The notes under the pieces are model-generated. The model did not search any database. It had not been told where the DNA came from and worked only from the letters and a program-made list of their open reading frames with translations. The translations under genes were made by a program, and so were the position numbers. From contig CP070727.1 of assembly GCA_020350885.1 (NCBI GenBank), forward strand, positions 913,916 through 977,859: DNA of 63,944 nt, given 5' to 3'. Below, one piece after another: positions 46,520 through 56,017 of this stretch. The DNA is from a bacterium. GTDB taxonomy: Bacteria; Krumholzibacteriota; Krumholzibacteriia; Krumholzibacteriales; Krumholzibacteriaceae. How positions within the stretch are numbered: the stretch's first letter is position 1; every line of letters starts with the position of its first letter.

Positions 46520-48309
46520 TCCACGCTAGATTCATATTGCTTTTCTGCGTAGTGCTTCTCGCCGGTGCTGTCCGTGCGGCGACGGAGGAGCCACGTACGA
46601 GACAAAAAATAAAATCAGTCGTTATCGAGGGCAACGAAGCCTTCAGCGATAGAAGATTGAAGCGGTTAATGCTCACCCGGCCGCATAGATTTTATTCACG
46701 CTCCTATTATTATCCCGAAGTGCTGCAGGACGACATTCGGAATCTCGTTCTCTTTTATCAGCTTAACGGGTACCTCGAAGCAGCGGTATCGGACTACATA
46801 GTCGATGTGGATTCCATTAAAAACCAAGCGCGTATCGAGATAACGCTGGTGGAAGGGGAGCAGACGTTCATAGAGGGTATCGGCATTTTCGGGGCGGCCG
46901 CTTTCAGTGATAGCCTCATTCTCGAACGGATCGGTGTCCGGAAAGGTGATCCATTCAGGAGAAAAAAAATACAGGATGGAGTGCTCTCGATTCTCTCCCT
47001 TTATGCCGATCACGGGTATTTTGATGCAGAGGTCATTCCTGACATCAGGATTAATTCCGAAACTCACCGTGCTCTCGTTGATATAAATATCAAGGAGAAG
47101 TGGCAATCACGTGTAGCGGACATTCGGATTGAGGGTCTGGAGAAGACGAGAGACAGAATAGTAACCAGGGAACTATCCTTTCGTCATGGTGAAGTCGCGC
47201 GGTATTCCCGCCTTCTGGAATCCCAGCGCCTCCTGTACCTGACAGGGCTGTTTCAATCGGTTTTCATTCGTCCTGTTTCAACCGCCGAACGGGATTCGAT
47301 GGTGAAGGACATACTCATCGATCTGAAAGAGAACGAATCATTGGAAATGAACTTCTATGTCGGGTATGGCTCGGTTGAGCGGGGAAGAGCAAGGATCGAG
47401 CTGTTCAACAACAATGTGGCGGGTTCGGCACGCAAGTTGGGCGTTGCGCCGTATGTGAGTTTTATAAGCTACGGTGTCGAAACATCCTTCAGTGAACCAA
47501 GAACCTTCGGTCTTCGGTGGCGGACAGATCTGAACATGATATATGGATATCGCGAGGAGCCGACCTACGACATCGAGCGGATTGGTGGACGTATCGTACT
47601 CGGGCGCACCTTCATACGACGTTCCACTATATCACTCGCATACCGTTATGAGAAATCCGATTTATCGAACGTGAAGGTGATCATCAATGCCGGCGAATTA
47701 GAAAACGACATCAGAAGCCTCAAGCTGGCCTTGATTTTTGATACACGTGATAACCTTTTCAATGCACAGCAGGGATTGTATATGGAATGGAGCAACGAGC
47801 TCGCCGGCTCGTTCTTGCAGGGATCGGAGGATTTCTACAAGCTGCTGTGGCGATTTAAATATCATCACCCGGTTGGGCAATCAACAGTTCTTGCTTGTGC
47901 TCTCGAAACAGGTTGGACGGACTATTTCGGACAATCAACAGAGGTTCCACTGAACGAGCGTTTTTATCTTGGCGGCCCGAACGTTCTGCGAGGTTTTGAT
48001 TATCGCATGGTCGGCCCTCTGGATGACAAGGGTGAACCGCTGGGAGGGAATTTTGTTATTGCGGTGAACCTGCTCGAGATACGCAGGGTGATTTACAAGA
48101 TGTTCGGTGGTGTGTTATTTGTGGATGTCGGCAATGTGTGGGAAGGTATCGATAATTTCGATATCAGTGATATACGCTCCGCTGCTGGCATAGGACTGCG
48201 TGCGAATACACCGATAGGCATAGTGCGTTGTGACTACGGTTTCAATCTTGATCCTCAAGAGAGCGAACCATCCGGCAAGTTGTATTTTAGCGTAGGGCAG
48301 GCTTTTTAG
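46516..48309 (+). CDS. Omp85-family outer-membrane protein (TamA/BamA-like)
   Basis: A 597-residue outer-membrane protein with a signal peptide (MIHARFILLFCVVLLAGAVR), about three POTRA domains (IKSVVIEGNEAFSDRRLKR; FIEGIGIFGAAAFSDS; VADIRIEGLEKTRDRI) and a C-terminal 16-strand barrel containing the LGGPNVLRGFDYRM element that corresponds to the family's VRGF/Y lid-lock motif. The last residue is Phe (VGQAF), as expected for a barrel. It overlaps tamB by 4 bases, so the likely job is TamA-like partnership with TamB. Omp85 has several subfamilies and the order is tamB then tamA, the reverse of E. coli. Confidence 0.9.
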   Translation: MIHARFILLFCVVLLAGAVRAATEEPRTRQKIKSVVIEGNEAFSDRRLKRLMLTRPHRFYSRSYYYPEVLQDDIRNLVLFYQLNGYLEAAVSDYIVDVDSIKNQARIEITLVEGEQTFIEGIGIFGAAAFSDSLILERIGVRKGDPFRRKKIQDGVLSILSLYADHGYFDAEVIPDIRINSETHRALVDINIKEKWQSRVADIRIEGLEKTRDRIVTRELSFRHGEVARYSRLLESQRLLYLTGLFQSVFIRPVSTAERDSMVKDILIDLKENESLEMNFYVGYGSVERGRARIELFNNNVAGSARKLGVAPYVSFISYGVETSFSEPRTFGLRWRTDLNMIYGYREEPTYDIERIGGRIVLGRTFIRRSTISLAYRYEKSDLSNVKVIINAGELENDIRSLKLALIFDTRDNLFNAQQGLYMEWSNELAGSFLQGSEDFYKLLWRFKYHHPVGQSTVLACALETGWTDYFGQSTEVPLNERFYLGGPNVLRGFDYRMVGPLDDKGEPLGGNFVIAVNLLEIRRVIYKMFGGVLFVDVGNVWEGIDNFDISDIRSAAGIGLRANTPIGIVRCDYGFNLDPQESEPSGKLYFSVGQAF

Positions 48310-48509
48310 GACGGTTGAACCAATTGCTATGGGCGTATACGGTGGTTTGGTGTAAGATGGATGTCGGCAGCCCGGCAATGATGCTCTACTACAGGAGAAA
48401 GCATTGGCTCTGATAGAGCGGGTTGATTATATCCCAGCGCTCCTGTCTTCAGACTAAATCCTGAAGCGAGAGCTATACAGGACTGTCTAGGCGGAAGGAA
48501 CAGGATCGG

Positions 48510-49112
48510 ATGTTCGAAGTGGAGTTCCTGAATTCGGACATATTCAGGTGGATTATACTCCCCCTCCTCATTTTCGCTGCCCGAGTAGTCGATGTATCCC
48601 TCGGCACGATACGGATCGTGTTCGTCTCAAAAGGGAAAAAGACCCTCGCACCGATCTTCGGTTTCATCGAGGTCATCATCTGGCTCCTCGCAATTAGCCA
48701 GATCATCAGAAACCTTGACAATGTCATCTGCTATATCGCGTACGGCGGAGGGTTCGCAATGGGCACATTTGTCGGCCTGCTGATCGAGGAGCGGCTGGCG
48801 CTCGGCACACTCCTGATACGGGTGATCACACGTATGAATGCCCGGGATCTGATTGCATCACTCAGGACACAACATTACGGTGTCACCTCGATTCCGGCAA
48901 TGGGGCCTGAGGGCGATGTGAACGTCATTTATTCCGTGATCCGCCGGGAAGATTTGAAGAAGGTTATCGATATCATCAAGCGATTCAATCCGAATGCGTT
49001 TTACTCGATAGAGGATGTCAAATTCGTCAGCGAGGGTATATTTCCATTGAAGCAACCCGCCAGCAGATGGTATTTACAGTCCGCTTTGCGATGGTGGCGC
49101 AAGGGTAAGTAG
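48510..49112 (+). CDS. UPF0316/DUF5698 membrane protein with DUF2179 domain
   Basis: A 200-residue protein of the UPF0316 (DUF5698) family. Three N-terminal hydrophobic segments (ILPLLIFAARVVDVSLGTI, GFIEVIIWLLAISQII, ICYIAYGGGFAMGTFVGLL) are followed by a soluble DUF2179-like domain (about 100-185, IRREDLKKVIDIIKRFNPN). The family has no firm function; some DUF2179 proteins bind nucleotides. Start has GGAAGGAACAGGATCGG. It is 70 bp upstream of mscS, on the same strand. Confidence 0.85.
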   Translation: MFEVEFLNSDIFRWIILPLLIFAARVVDVSLGTIRIVFVSKGKKTLAPIFGFIEVIIWLLAISQIIRNLDNVICYIAYGGGFAMGTFVGLLIEERLALGTLLIRVITRMNARDLIASLRTQHYGVTSIPAMGPEGDVNVIYSVIRREDLKKVIDIIKRFNPNAFYSIEDVKFVSEGIFPLKQPASRWYLQSALRWWRKGK

Positions 49113-49182
49113 CTACGTTTCAGCAACCGCTGGATTTCCGGAGCTGCTCCATGCAGTTCCGGAGCCTCAGTAGGAGAAACAT

Positions 49183-50133
49183 ATGAATGTCGTACAAGAA
49201 TGGATTGAGCGGACGATCGGGCTCAGTCCTGGATTGCAAGAGAAGATCATCATATCGTTTGTCGCCATAGGTGCGATCTGGATCATCCGCAGCATCATTC
49301 TTCGCATCTCGCTTCGTCGTGTCGATGACCCAACCACGCGTTATCGTTGGCAGAAAACATCGAATTACATCGCTGTGGTGCTCGCCCTTATGCTCGTCGG
49401 CCGAATATGGATCGCCGGACTACAATCACTCATTACCTTCTTTGGGCTGCTCTCGGCGGGGCTTGCGATCGCCCTGCGCGATCCGATCATGAACTTCGTC
49501 GGATGGATCTTTATCCTCTGGCGCCGTCCGTTCTCGGTTGGTGATCGTATACAAATTGGTGTGCACGCCGGTGATGTCATCGATGTGAGGATATTTCAGT
49601 TCACCCTTGCAGAGATCAGAAACTGGGTTGATGCCGATCAGAACACAGGACGGATCATTCATGTTCCCAACAGCAAGGTATTCACTGAGGCACAAGCCAA
49701 TTTCAGCAAAGGATTCCATTACATATGGAACGAGATTCCGGTGCTCATCACCTTCGAAAGCGACTGGAAGCAAGCCAAGCAAATCCTGCAGACGATCGCA
49801 TCCGAACATGCGGAGGAATTGAGTGGATCAGCCGAGCAACGAGTGCGCGAGGCGGCTCGCCGCTACCTCATGATTTTCACCAAGCTGTCGCCAACCGTCT
49901 ATACGTGTGTGCGTGATAGCGGAGTGCTGCTAACAATCCGGTATCTCTGCGAGCCACGGCAGCGTCGAGAAACCGAGCAAGCGATCTGGGAGGATGTCCT
50001 CGATGAGTTCGCGAAGCACGATACGATTGATTTCGCCTATCCCACACGCCGCATTTACAGTAGACTACTCGAGACCGGGGATGTAGAAACGGATCATATA
50101 AAAACGCATATGGCAGGAGACGGAAATGACTGA
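49183..50133 (+). CDS. MscS-family mechanosensitive channel
   Basis: A 316-residue small-conductance mechanosensitive channel. About three N-terminal membrane helices (IIISFVAIGAIWIIRSIIL; YIAVVLALMLVGRIWIAGL; the pore helix GLLSAGLAIALRDPIMNFV), followed by the MscS beta domain (RRPFSVGDRIQI, RIIHVPNSKVFTEAQ) and a C-terminal cytoplasmic cage. Protects cells from osmotic downshock in the inner membrane. Start has GTAGGAGAAACAT. Its 3' end overlaps the next gene (PLP enzyme) by 8 bases, which ties the channel to the amino-acid cluster that follows. Confidence 0.93.
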   Translation: MNVVQEWIERTIGLSPGLQEKIIISFVAIGAIWIIRSIILRISLRRVDDPTTRYRWQKTSNYIAVVLALMLVGRIWIAGLQSLITFFGLLSAGLAIALRDPIMNFVGWIFILWRRPFSVGDRIQIGVHAGDVIDVRIFQFTLAEIRNWVDADQNTGRIIHVPNSKVFTEAQANFSKGFHYIWNEIPVLITFESDWKQAKQILQTIASEHAEELSGSAEQRVREAARRYLMIFTKLSPTVYTCVRDSGVLLTIRYLCEPRQRRETEQAIWEDVLDEFAKHDTIDFAYPTRRIYSRLLETGDVETDHIKTHMAGDGND

Positions 50134-51241
50134 TAATACACGGAACGATAAAAAGGATTCAAGGGATAACCAGGTACTCGATCTGATAGATGGCGCAAAC
50201 GGTGTCATCTCGGAGGTTGCGCGTGAAGTCAAAGCACAGCGGGCTATCGCGGCCGATCCAAAACGCTCCCTCGAGGAACGGATCGAAGCGTACGAGGATA
50301 TCTTCGACTCGGAGGTCGGTGATACTACCTTTGTGCGAGCCCGTAACATCGAGCGTGAGGTCGGCCTGAGGCAGATCTATCTCAAATTCGAGGGGAGCAA
50401 TCCAACCGGCACACAGAAAGATCGCATCGCCTTCACCCAGGCGATGGATGCTGTCAGGAGGGGCTTCGAAGCCATCACGGTGGCAACCTGCGGCAACTAC
50501 GGCGTATCGGTGGCACTTGCCGCATCGTTTGCGGGACTCCAGTGCATTATATTCATCCCCAACACATACCATACGAGCCGTATCGATGAAATGGTCGAGC
50601 TCGGTGCCAAGATCAAGCATGTCCCGTCAGACTATGAAGGCGCAGTGGATGCCTCCATCGCGTATGCCCGGAAACACGAGATCTATGACGCCAATCCCGG
50701 TGGCGATAATACACAGACGCAGCTACGCGCCTATGGGAGCATTGCCTATGAGATTTATGACGAGCTCCGTGACGCTCCCGTCGTATTATGCGCGCCGGTA
50801 TCGAACGGGACAACACTCGCAGGGATTTATAGGGGATTTCTCAGTCTCTACCGGCGGGGCAGAACATCTCGGATGCCCCGTATCGTTGCAGGTTCCTCGT
50901 TCGGCAAGAATCCGATCATCCAGGCGTACCTTAAAAACCTGCCGACCTGCGAGGATCTTCCCCCCGAACAGATTCGCGAGACAAAGATAAACGAGCCGCT
51001 CATAAACTGGCGTTCGATCGACGGTGACCACGTGCTCAACGCCATTCGCGAAACTGGCGGGTGGGCAACGAATGCGTCAGACAAGAACATGATAGCCTTC
51101 TCGCGACTTATACGTGAGAAAGAGGGACTTCACGTGCTGCCTGCCTCGACGGCGGGATTGATCGCCATGCTCGAGAAACACAAGAAGGAACCGTTATCGA
51201 ACGATCGCTATGCCGTCATCTTGACGGGGAGGAAATCGTGA
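50126..51241 (+). CDS. Threonine-synthase-like PLP enzyme
   Basis: A 371-residue fold-type II PLP enzyme. The likely PLP Lys is K98 in EGSNPTGTQKDR. TCGNYGVSVALAAS (phosphate or substrate loop) and APVSNGTTLAGIYRGF (phosphate-binding Gly loop) follow, as in threonine synthase/threonine dehydratase. It overlaps mscS by 8 bases and the DUF1611 gene by 4 (GTGA). The location suggests a specialised beta/gamma-replacement or dehydratase step, not general Thr synthesis, and no thrB/hom neighbours are present. Substrate unknown. Confidence 0.75.
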   Translation: MTDNTRNDKKDSRDNQVLDLIDGANGVISEVAREVKAQRAIAADPKRSLEERIEAYEDIFDSEVGDTTFVRARNIEREVGLRQIYLKFEGSNPTGTQKDRIAFTQAMDAVRRGFEAITVATCGNYGVSVALAASFAGLQCIIFIPNTYHTSRIDEMVELGAKIKHVPSDYEGAVDASIAYARKHEIYDANPGGDNTQTQLRAYGSIAYEIYDELRDAPVVLCAPVSNGTTLAGIYRGFLSLYRRGRTSRMPRIVAGSSFGKNPIIQAYLKNLPTCEDLPPEQIRETKINEPLINWRSIDGDHVLNAIRETGGWATNASDKNMIAFSRLIREKEGLHVLPASTAGLIAMLEKHKKEPLSNDRYAVILTGRKS

Positions 51242-52332
51242 CGGATGCGATCGACGGCAATGCGATCGTATACTGCGAGGGAGCGTTCAATACGCCGAAT
51301 GGCAAGACGGCACACGGGCTCATCAGGTTCACAAGACGCTACCGAGTGCTCGCAGTCGTCGATTCCCGCTTTGACGGACGTGATGCAGGCGAGGTGCTCG
51401 ACGGCCGCCGGAACGGCATTACAATATACACAGGTATCGATGAAGCGGCAAAAGGGCTGAGCAAGACGGGGACACCGGCGGCGTATCTCGTCGTTGGGCT
51501 CGCTCCAGATGGCGGGCGATTCGGTTTCGCCGCACTCGAGGACATGAAACACGCTCTCGAGATCGGTCTCAACATCGACAGCGGCCTCCACGATTTTCTC
51601 ACGGATGATCCCGAGATGACGGCGCTCGCGGAGGCTCATGGCGTCGCCATCAGGGATGTACGAAAGCCGCCACCACGCAATGAGCTGCACTTCTTCAGCG
51701 GAAAGATCGAGGAGGTCTCATCGTTCAAGGTGGCGGTGCTCGGCACCGATTCCGCAGTCGGAAAACGGACGACGGCGTGGCTCATCTTACAGGCCCTCGA
51801 GGAGCGTGGCGAACGTGTCGAACTCGTCGGCACCGGTCAAACGGCGTGGCTGCAGGGGGCGCAGTACTCGATCATGCTCGATTCTCTGATAAACGATTTC
51901 GTCTCGGGTGAGATCGAGCATGCCGTCTGGTCTGCCTGGCACGAACGGAAACCCAGCGTAATCGTCATCGAAGGGCAGGGAAGCCTCATGAATCCCGCCT
52001 ACCCAGGTGGATTCGAGATCCTGGCAGCAGGCAGACCCGACGTCGTAGTCCTTCAGCATGCGCCTGCCCGGCGCGATTACGACGGGTTCCCCGGGTACCG
52101 GATCCAGCCGCTCGAGCACCAGATCAGAGCGATCGAAGTGATCTCGGGAAAACCCGTTGTCGCCATCGCGGTCAATCATGAGAATATCGATACCGGTGAC
52201 ATAGATGCAGTCTGTGGTTCAATAACAAAGGAGATCGGCCTGCCCGCCTTCGACGTGCTCGTCCACGGCGCGGAGGCGCTCACCGATCATCTCGTATCGA
52301 CCATGCAGAAACATCGCCGTGATGGAGGATGA
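51238..52332 (+). CDS. DUF1611 family enzyme (DgcN-like)
   Basis: A 364-residue protein of the DUF1611 family. The known member DgcN is a D-glutamate N-acetyltransferase that works with the racemase DgcA. An N-terminal Rossmann-like domain (VLAVVDSRFDGRDAGEVLDG) precedes a P-loop-type domain with GTDSAVGKRTTAW (169-181), TGQTAWLQGAQYSIMLDS, EGQGSLMNPAYPGG and VAIAVNHENID. The GTG start overlaps the previous stop (GTGA). A DgcA-like epimerase is two genes downstream. Whether the substrate here is D-Glu cannot be told by eye. Confidence 0.75.
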   Translation: MTDAIDGNAIVYCEGAFNTPNGKTAHGLIRFTRRYRVLAVVDSRFDGRDAGEVLDGRRNGITIYTGIDEAAKGLSKTGTPAAYLVVGLAPDGGRFGFAALEDMKHALEIGLNIDSGLHDFLTDDPEMTALAEAHGVAIRDVRKPPPRNELHFFSGKIEEVSSFKVAVLGTDSAVGKRTTAWLILQALEERGERVELVGTGQTAWLQGAQYSIMLDSLINDFVSGEIEHAVWSAWHERKPSVIVIEGQGSLMNPAYPGGFEILAAGRPDVVVLQHAPARRDYDGFPGYRIQPLEHQIRAIEVISGKPVVAIAVNHENIDTGDIDAVCGSITKEIGLPAFDVLVHGAEALTDHLVSTMQKHRRDGG

Positions 52333-52414
52333 AAAGATGTGTCTATCGAAACCGGAAGCACCTGTGGATATGGGTGATTTCTCGTATTGATCGAGATTAA
52401 AGAGGGAACGGGAG

Positions 52415-54814
52415 ATGATTAAAAAAAGAAGCAAAGCTAACGAAGGCGATCGAGCTGTAACAAGACAGAAACGGAGCGCGGACGATCCGCTAGCATTACT
52501 CGAGGTGTTCGATTCACTCGAGGTCGGCCCCGCCATCGTGCGAAGAGACAAGATCTCCGTGCCCTACACCCTCAGTCGTGGCAAAAAGCGCGAGTCCACC
52601 GAGTTTGCATACACATACGAAGAGGACGTATTCACGCCTGACGATCCGGCATGCCACAACCTCGCTGCAATGATAGGTGCGCAGGTGGCACTCAATTACG
52701 GGCTCTTCTGCCGCTCCATCGTTTTCCATGGCCCGTTCGACGATGCGGACAGACGGTTCCTCGTCGACATGGCCCGTAATACGGCTCGCGAGATCTATGT
52801 AAAGAAATTCCTGGAGCCGAATCCTTTCCTTCGTGGAGAGGCGGCGAAGATTGATGTGGTGAAGCGGAAGGATTACTGCCGCGCCGTACTCGAGTTTCCC
52901 GACAGGGCGGTGGGCGGTTCCACCTGGACGCTGCACGACTCGGTCAGGGATCGATATGCCATACTGTCGAGCGGTGGCAAGGACAGTCTTCTCAGCTACG
53001 GATTGATCAACGAGCTCGGGGGCGAGGCGCATCCTATCTTCGTAAACGAATCCGGCCGCCACTGGTTCACGGCACTCAACGCCTACCGTCACTTCAAGGA
53101 GCATGTCCCGAACACGGCGCGTGTCTGGACGAACGCAGATCGCGTATTCGCCTGGTTCCTGCGACAGTTCCCCTTTATACGTCAGGATTTCGCCTCCGTG
53201 CGCGCCGATGAGTATCCGATACGTCTCTGGACGGTCGCCGTCTTTCTATTCGGTGTATTGCCGCTCGCCCTGGGGCGCGGCGCCGGTCGTATCGTGATCG
53301 GCGACGAGTACGACACGACCGAACGCACATCGTTCAAGGGGATCACTCACTACAACGGCCTCTTCGACCAGAGCAAGTATTTCGACAACACCCTGTCGCG
53401 ATATTACCTGCGAAAAGGATGGCGGATGAGCCAATTTTCAATCTTACGCCCACTATCGGAGCTGCTGATCGAAAAAATTCTGGTCAATCGTTATCCGGAT
53501 CTACAGAAACACCAGGTATCGTGTCATGCCACGCATGCCGTCGATGAACGGATGCACCCCTGCGGCAAGTGCGAGAAATGCCGCCGAATCGTGGGGATGC
53601 TGAAGGCGCTCGATGCGGATCCCCGGCGGTGCGGGTACAGCAGTGAGCAGATCCGGACGTGCCTCAAGGATATCGTCGATAAAGGCGTGCATCAGGAAGC
53701 TGCGGGATCGAAGCACCTCTCCCTGATGCTCGCCGAGAAGGGGCTCATCGAATTGCCCGAGGAGCAACGGTCGAAGCTCAGGGTGTTTCCTGAGATCCTG
53801 CATTTGCGGTTCGACAATCGCCGTTCACCCATCGACGGCATTCCGGTCGATCTTCGCGAGCCGCTCTACCGTATCTACCTCGAGCATGCAGAAGGCGCCG
53901 TACGCCGCGCCAAACGCGATTGGATTCCATTTGATGTCTTCGCAGATCCAGCAATGACACTTCCATACGCATTCGAACCGGCGCACAATGCGCCGCGTCG
54001 GCGTCGCGCGCAGAAGGAGTATTCGATGAAACAATCCACCTATCTGTGGTCTGAACTCTCCTGGCCAGACGTGGAGGAATATCTGAAAAAAGTGGATGTG
54101 GCGCTCCTGCCCGTGGGCTCTATCGAGCAACATGGCCCTCACCTGCCTCTCGACACGGATGCCTTCGACGCCGATTATCTATCCCGATGTGTCGCGGAGG
54201 CGTGCAGCGACCCGAAACCCCTCGTGTTACCACTCATTCCGTACGGTGTCTCCTACGAGCACGGGGAGTTCAAGGGAACGATCGGGGTCAGCAATGATAC
54301 CCTCTCACACCTCGTCTACGAGATCGGCATGAGCGTGGCGAACAACGGCATCAACAAGATCGTCATTATAAACGGGCACGGTGGGAACATCCCCGCCCTT
54401 AACTACGCCGCCCAGATGATCACACGGGATGCAAAGATCTTCGTTTGCATCGACACGGGTGAGACGAGCGATGTGGATATATACAAGATCGCAGAGACAC
54501 AGGGCGACATACACGCCGGCGAGATCGAAACGAGCACGAGCCTCGCCGTGCGTCCCCATCTCGTGAAGATGGACAAGGCGACCAAGCGCATCCCTCGCTT
54601 CTCGAGCCGCTATCTCAGCTTCACCTCGAAGCGGAAGGTATCCTGGTACGTACACACGAAGAGGATTTCGAGGAGCGGTGTGATCGGGGATCCGACAAAG
54701 GCGAGCGTCGAGAAGGGGGAACGTATGTGGCGCGTTATGACCGCCCATCTCGTCGCGCTCGTCGAGGATCTCAAGAGCATGACGCTCGATGAGATCTATC
54801 ATCGCCGCTACTGA
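52415..54814 (+). CDS. MurL-like PP-loop ATPase fused to creatininase-family hydrolase
   Basis: A 799-residue frame with two unrelated parts. Residues about 1-535: a PP-loop ATPase with SSGGKDSLLSYGLINELG (about 191-208), GDEYDTTERTSF, FDQSKYFDN, SILRPLSELLIEK and a Cys cluster (CHATH...HPCGKCEKCRR). The order resembles MurL, the ATP-dependent UDP-MurNAc-L-Ala-L-Glu epimerase, but identity is not proven. Residues 538-799: a creatininase-family amidohydrolase with metal ligands in SIEQHGPHLPLDTDAFDAD, INGHGGN and HAGEIETS. The join at 538 is a Met with AAGGAG 6 nt upstream, so the hydrolase may also be made alone. The start has AGGGAACGGGAG. It overlaps nothing but is 9 bp from the epimerase gene. 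Confidence 0.75.
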   Translation: MIKKRSKANEGDRAVTRQKRSADDPLALLEVFDSLEVGPAIVRRDKISVPYTLSRGKKRESTEFAYTYEEDVFTPDDPACHNLAAMIGAQVALNYGLFCRSIVFHGPFDDADRRFLVDMARNTAREIYVKKFLEPNPFLRGEAAKIDVVKRKDYCRAVLEFPDRAVGGSTWTLHDSVRDRYAILSSGGKDSLLSYGLINELGGEAHPIFVNESGRHWFTALNAYRHFKEHVPNTARVWTNADRVFAWFLRQFPFIRQDFASVRADEYPIRLWTVAVFLFGVLPLALGRGAGRIVIGDEYDTTERTSFKGITHYNGLFDQSKYFDNTLSRYYLRKGWRMSQFSILRPLSELLIEKILVNRYPDLQKHQVSCHATHAVDERMHPCGKCEKCRRIVGMLKALDADPRRCGYSSEQIRTCLKDIVDKGVHQEAAGSKHLSLMLAEKGLIELPEEQRSKLRVFPEILHLRFDNRRSPIDGIPVDLREPLYRIYLEHAEGAVRRAKRDWIPFDVFADPAMTLPYAFEPAHNAPRRRRAQKEYSMKQSTYLWSELSWPDVEEYLKKVDVALLPVGSIEQHGPHLPLDTDAFDADYLSRCVAEACSDPKPLVLPLIPYGVSYEHGEFKGTIGVSNDTLSHLVYEIGMSVANNGINKIVIINGHGGNIPALNYAAQMITRDAKIFVCIDTGETSDVDIYKIAETQGDIHAGEIETSTSLAVRPHLVKMDKATKRIPRFSSRYLSFTSKRKVSWYVHTKRISRSGVIGDPTKASVEKGERMWRVMTAHLVALVEDLKSMTLDEIYHRRY
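54014..54028 (+). promoter_or_regulatory. Internal ribosome binding site and start for the creatininase half
   Basis: AAGGAG (54014-54019), a 6-nt spacer and ATG (54026) inside the 799-residue frame, exactly at the start of the creatininase domain (MKQSTYLWSELSW). It is one of the best ribosome sites in this cluster. It suggests a separate 262-residue hydrolase is translated from within the fused gene, or that a former stop between two genes was lost. Confidence 0.65.
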
Positions 54815-54823
54815 GGTTGACTT

Positions 54824-55891
54824 ATGCGTATCACGAAGATAGAAGCATGGAAGCATTCCATGCAGCTCAAGGAGCCGTATACGATTGCATATGAAACGAT
54901 CGAATCGACGGTGAACGTCTTCCTGCGGATAGAGACCTCACGGAGCGTGTCCGGGTATGGGTGCGCCGCACCCGATCTCGAGGTAACCGGTGAGACGGCC
55001 AAATCTGTCCTGAAGGCGGTGGCGGATTACGGAGAACCGGCACTCAAAGGGGCGGATCCGCTCCGGATTGCCCGGCAACTCTCGAAGCTCACAAAGCCAC
55101 TTGCCGCACAGCCGTCCGCTCTCGCCATGATCGATATGGCTCTCTACGACATACTCGGCAAAACGGCGGGATTGCCAGTCTACAAGCTCCTCGGCGGCTT
55201 TCGCGACCGGATGCGCACGAGCATCACGATCGGGATCATGCCGCCCGATGCTACGGTGGCGAAGGCCCGGGAATTCACCAAGCAGGGATTCAAAGCCATC
55301 AAGATCAAGGGCGGCCTCGATGTGGATGAGGATATCGAACGTATCATGCGTGTTCGTAAAGCGGTCGGGGATAAGATCGAGATCAGATTCGACGCAAACC
55401 AGGGCTACTCCGCCGAGGATGCTCTACGCTTTATCGAGGCGACACGGGGGGCGAATCTCGAGCTGATCGAACAGCCGACGCCGCGTGGTGAACCAGCCGA
55501 GCTCGGCAGCGTAACACGTAAAGCATCGATACCCGTTATGGCGGACGAGAGTATCAAAAACCTATTAGATGCCTTCCGGCTCGCGAAGCGGGATCTCGTC
55601 GATATGGTCAACATCAAGTTGATGAAGGTCGGCGGCATCTTTGAAGCACTTCATATCAACTCGGTAGCGCATGCCGCCAATTTGGAAGCGATGGTCGGGT
55701 GCATGGACGAGGCAGCCCTCGGCATCGCAGGTGGTCTACACTTCGCCCTTGCGCGCCCGAATGTCGTGTATGCCGACCTCGACGGACATCTCGATCTCAT
55801 CGACGACCCAACAGCCGGCTCCGTGATCCTTCGCAATGGCGTGCTGTATCCGCACAACGAGCCGGGTCTCGGCTGCGTGATGCGCGAATAA
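54824..55891 (+). CDS. Dipeptide epimerase / DgcA-like racemase (enolase superfamily)
   Basis: A 355-residue muconate-lactonising-subgroup enolase-superfamily enzyme. Catalytic positions are intact: the KxK acid/base pair K160-K162 (AIKIKGG), metal ligands D190, E216 and D241 (DANQGY, EQPTPRG, ADES), a second Lys in NIKLMKVGG and [12 protein letters not shown] in the barrel end. This pattern matches L-Ala-D/L-Glu epimerases and N-acetyl-glutamate racemase DgcA, which cannot be separated by eye. Start has GAGGTTGACTT. It closes the cluster, 9 bp after the MurL-like/creatininase fusion. Confidence 0.85.
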   Translation: MRITKIEAWKHSMQLKEPYTIAYETIESTVNVFLRIETSRSVSGYGCAAPDLEVTGETAKSVLKAVADYGEPALKGADPLRIARQLSKLTKPLAAQPSALAMIDMALYDILGKTAGLPVYKLLGGFRDRMRTSITIGIMPPDATVAKAREFTKQGFKAIKIKGGLDVDEDIERIMRVRKAVGDKIEIRFDANQGYSAEDALRFIEATRGANLELIEQPTPRGEPAELGSVTRKASIPVMADESIKNLLDAFRLAKRDLVDMVNIKLMKVGGIFEALHINSVAHAANLEAMVGCMDEAALGIAGGLHFALARPNVVYADLDGHLDLIDDPTAGSVILRNGVLYPHNEPGLGCVMRE

Positions 55892-56017
55892 CTTCTCCCT
55901 TAGCCTGATGATCCGGTTGATGCATAATATATTGAAATACGGAGTAGCCCATGCGTATTATGGCCGGAAATAGAGCTTTGCTCTAATATATCCCCGAGGG
56001 GTTATGTGCAAGAGAAG

